From contig CATOOY010000057.1 of the NCBI GenBank assembly GCA_951801995.1, positions 1 through 6,626 on the forward strand: a stretch of DNA of 6,626 bases. The letters are read 5' to 3'. The stretch is from an uncultured Erysipelotrichaceae bacterium. GTDB lineage: Bacteria; Bacillota_I; Bacilli_A; RF39; UBA660. Numbering within the stretch: position 1 is the stretch's first letter; the number at the start of each line of letters is the position of its first letter. The notes under the pieces are model-generated. The model worked only from the letters and a program-made list of their open reading frames with translations. It was not told the DNA's origin and ran no database searches. Of the stretch, positions 5,973 to 6,626 are shown piece after piece. The position numbers and the translations under genes were made by a program.

Positions 5973-6274
5973 TATTTTACATTTATTTTTTCTATTTCTA
6001 CTTTGGTATATGGTTGACGGTGACCTTGTTTTCTTCTGTATTTTTTCTTGGCATTGTATTTATATACAACTACTTTTTTCTCTTTACCATGTTTTAAAAC
6101 TTTTGCTTTTACGCTAGCACCTTTCACAATTGGTGTTCCAATGGTATCGTTTACCATTAAAACTTCATCAAATGTAATGGTTGCTCCTGCTTCTGCATCT
6201 AGTTTTTCAGTGTAAAGGATTGTTCCTTCTTCTACATAGTATTGTTTACCACCCGTTACAATAACAGCTTTCAT
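5972..6274 (-). CDS. rplU: 50S ribosomal protein L21
   Basis: This 100-residue protein is bacterial L21, a primary 23S rRNA-binding protein of the large subunit. It begins MKAVIVTGGKQYYVEEG and ends with the family's KKKYRRKQGHRQPYTKVEI region. The reading frame is open for 44 further codons upstream, but that part is the leader RNA; the ATG at 6272-6274 gives the normal length of about 100 residues and follows AAGGAGG by 5 nt. It heads the rplU-prp-rpmA unit and overlaps prp by 1 nt. It is probably autoregulated through the leader, as inferred for L21 leaders in Firmicutes. Confidence 0.97.
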   Translation of the reverse strand: MKAVIVTGGKQYYVEEGTILYTEKLDAEAGATITFDEVLMVNDTIGTPIVKGASVKAKVLKHGKEKKVVVYKYNAKKKYRRKQGHRQPYTKVEIEKINVK

Positions 6275-6372
6275 ATTTACCTCCTTATCATAGTTTAAGA
6301 CTCGCCTAAAAGGTAACTTTCGTTTTGGGAACCTTGTTCGTGCGGTTGTAAAGCTAAGAGGCTCTACACAGT
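6275..6372 (-). ncRNA. Probable L21 leader (cis-regulatory RNA upstream of rplU)
   Basis: About 95 nt of non-coding, comparatively GC-rich transcript lie between the promoter and rplU. Low-GC Gram-positives are known to carry an L21 leader motif here, thought to bind L21 and repress its own synthesis. Visible complementary segments are GCCT (6359-6362) with AGGC (6304-6307), with AGA/TCT beyond a bulge, enclosing AAGGT (6331-6335) with ACCTT (6310-6314). I assign it by position, length and composition, not by a covariance match, so the structure is tentative. Confidence 0.6.
6280..6286 (-). promoter_or_regulatory. Ribosome binding site of rplU
   Basis: AAGGAGG ends 5 nt before the ATG at 6272-6274, which fixes the L21 start and rejects the upstream in-frame ATG at 6404-6406. 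Confidence 0.9.
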
Positions 6373-6377
6373 TATTC

Positions 6378-6406
6378 ATTTTAACACATTTACCTTTTAT
6401 TGTCAA
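6378..6406 (-). promoter_or_regulatory. Strong sigma-A promoter of rplU-prp-rpmA
   Basis: The minus strand has a perfect TTGACA (6401-6406), a 17-nt spacer and TAAAAT (6378-6383) preceded by TG (extended -10). Transcription would start near 6369-6373. The -35 lies inside the last codons of the spoIVFB-like gene and its stop codon is in the spacer. A near-consensus promoter suits ribosomal protein genes. Confidence 0.88.
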
Positions 6407-6626
6407 ACAAACTTTTCAATACTTCTTCTTCTTTATAAATTCTTTTTTTTATTAAAAATACATGTATATAATCTCTTTTTATTTTTTCTAATTGATACCA
6501 TTTTATTGTTTTTATTTTTTTGAAACAAAAATGATATAAATGTCTTTCTAATAAAAATTTATAAAAGAGAAAATTTCCTTTTTTCATTTCTAAAAATACT
6601 TGGTGTAATAAAAGAAAAAGGGCTAA
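6390..6626 (-). CDS. spoIVFB: SpoIVFB-like M50 metalloprotease, C-terminal fragment (5' end outside the window)
   Basis: The frame is open to the right edge, so the Met at 6585-6587 is internal and 78 C-terminal residues are visible. The visible motif FYKFLLERHLY and the ending YKEEEVLKSLFDNKR match, as I recall it, the C-terminal cytoplasmic domain of Bacillus SpoIVFB (FLLERYY ... DENEVLHAYFADKR). SpoIVFB is the intramembrane zinc protease that activates pro-sigma-K in the mother cell during sporulation; it precedes rplU in Bacillus, which is the same order as here. The HExxH active site and membrane segments would be outside the window and cannot be checked. The domain here appears shorter than the Bacillus one, ending at the equivalent of 'DKR'. 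Synteny and motifs together make the call likely. Confidence 0.75.
   Translation of the reverse strand, partial: LALFLLLHQVFLEMKKGNFLFYKFLLERHLYHFCFKKIKTIKWYQLEKIKRDYIHVFLIKKRIYKEEEVLKSLFDNKR

Noticed and set aside
6275..6406. A 44-residue N-terminal extension of L21 starting at 6404-6406
   Set aside because: It covers the promoter and leader RNA; L21 proteins start at MKAVIVTGGKQY, and AAGGAGG precedes that codon.
6390..6587. Separate 65-residue gene starting at 6585-6587
   Set aside because: The frame is open without a stop to the right edge, and sequence before the Met continues the protease-like C-terminus, so it is a fragment.
1..6626. CRISPR arrays, tRNA genes, insertion sequences
   Set aside because: No regularly spaced repeats, no cloverleaf-like segment in the short intergenic gaps, and no transposase or terminal repeats were seen.

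Overview
The window is strongly AT-rich DNA from a low-GC Bacillota (Firmicutes), and every gene I can support lies on the minus strand. The evidence for the group is the spoIVFB-rplU-prp-rpmA arrangement, the Firmicutes-type N-terminal extension on ribosomal protein L27 with its dedicated protease Prp, strong AGGAGG ribosome binding sites and short hairpin/U-tract terminators. The SpoIVFB tail suggests an endospore former or a descendant of one. I cannot name a genus; an uncultured gut-type Bacilli or Clostridia is a guess.

Reading in the direction of transcription (right to left), the window opens with the C-terminal end of a SpoIVFB-like intramembrane protease (6390-6626). A near-consensus promoter embedded in its 3' end (6378-6406) starts an untranslated leader of about 95 nt and then rplU (L21), prp and rpmA (L27). 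These three genes overlap by 1 and 4 nt, and a strong terminator at 5351-5381 closes the unit. Prp removes the N-terminal extension of L27, so substrate and processing enzyme are co-transcribed. prp has no visible ribosome binding site and is probably translated by coupling to rplU.

A second promoter (5255-5282) drives three closely spaced genes: a protein with a C-terminal leucine-rich/beta-solenoid-like repeat (4569-5192), a permuted papain-fold (YiiX/NlpC-P60-like) cysteine hydrolase (3936-4550) and a zinc-dependent phospholipase C-family protein (2912-3904). A terminator at 2881-2913 ends the unit. All three lack obvious signal peptides. This uncharacterised trio, two putative hydrolases plus a repeat protein, is the most novel-looking part of the window.

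A third unit encodes a seven-TM hybrid histidine kinase (953-2809) followed after 28 nt by an Hpt-REC protein (160-924). Together they supply all the modules of a His-Asp-His-Asp phosphorelay, but no DNA-binding or enzymatic output domain is present. A compact hairpin terminator (133-157) ends this unit. Immediately after it is a TATAAT element and the start of a zinc-ribbon protein (1-100) that runs off the left edge.

No gene-free stretch exceeds 300 bases. I saw no tRNA, rRNA, CRISPR array, insertion sequence or credible plus-strand gene.
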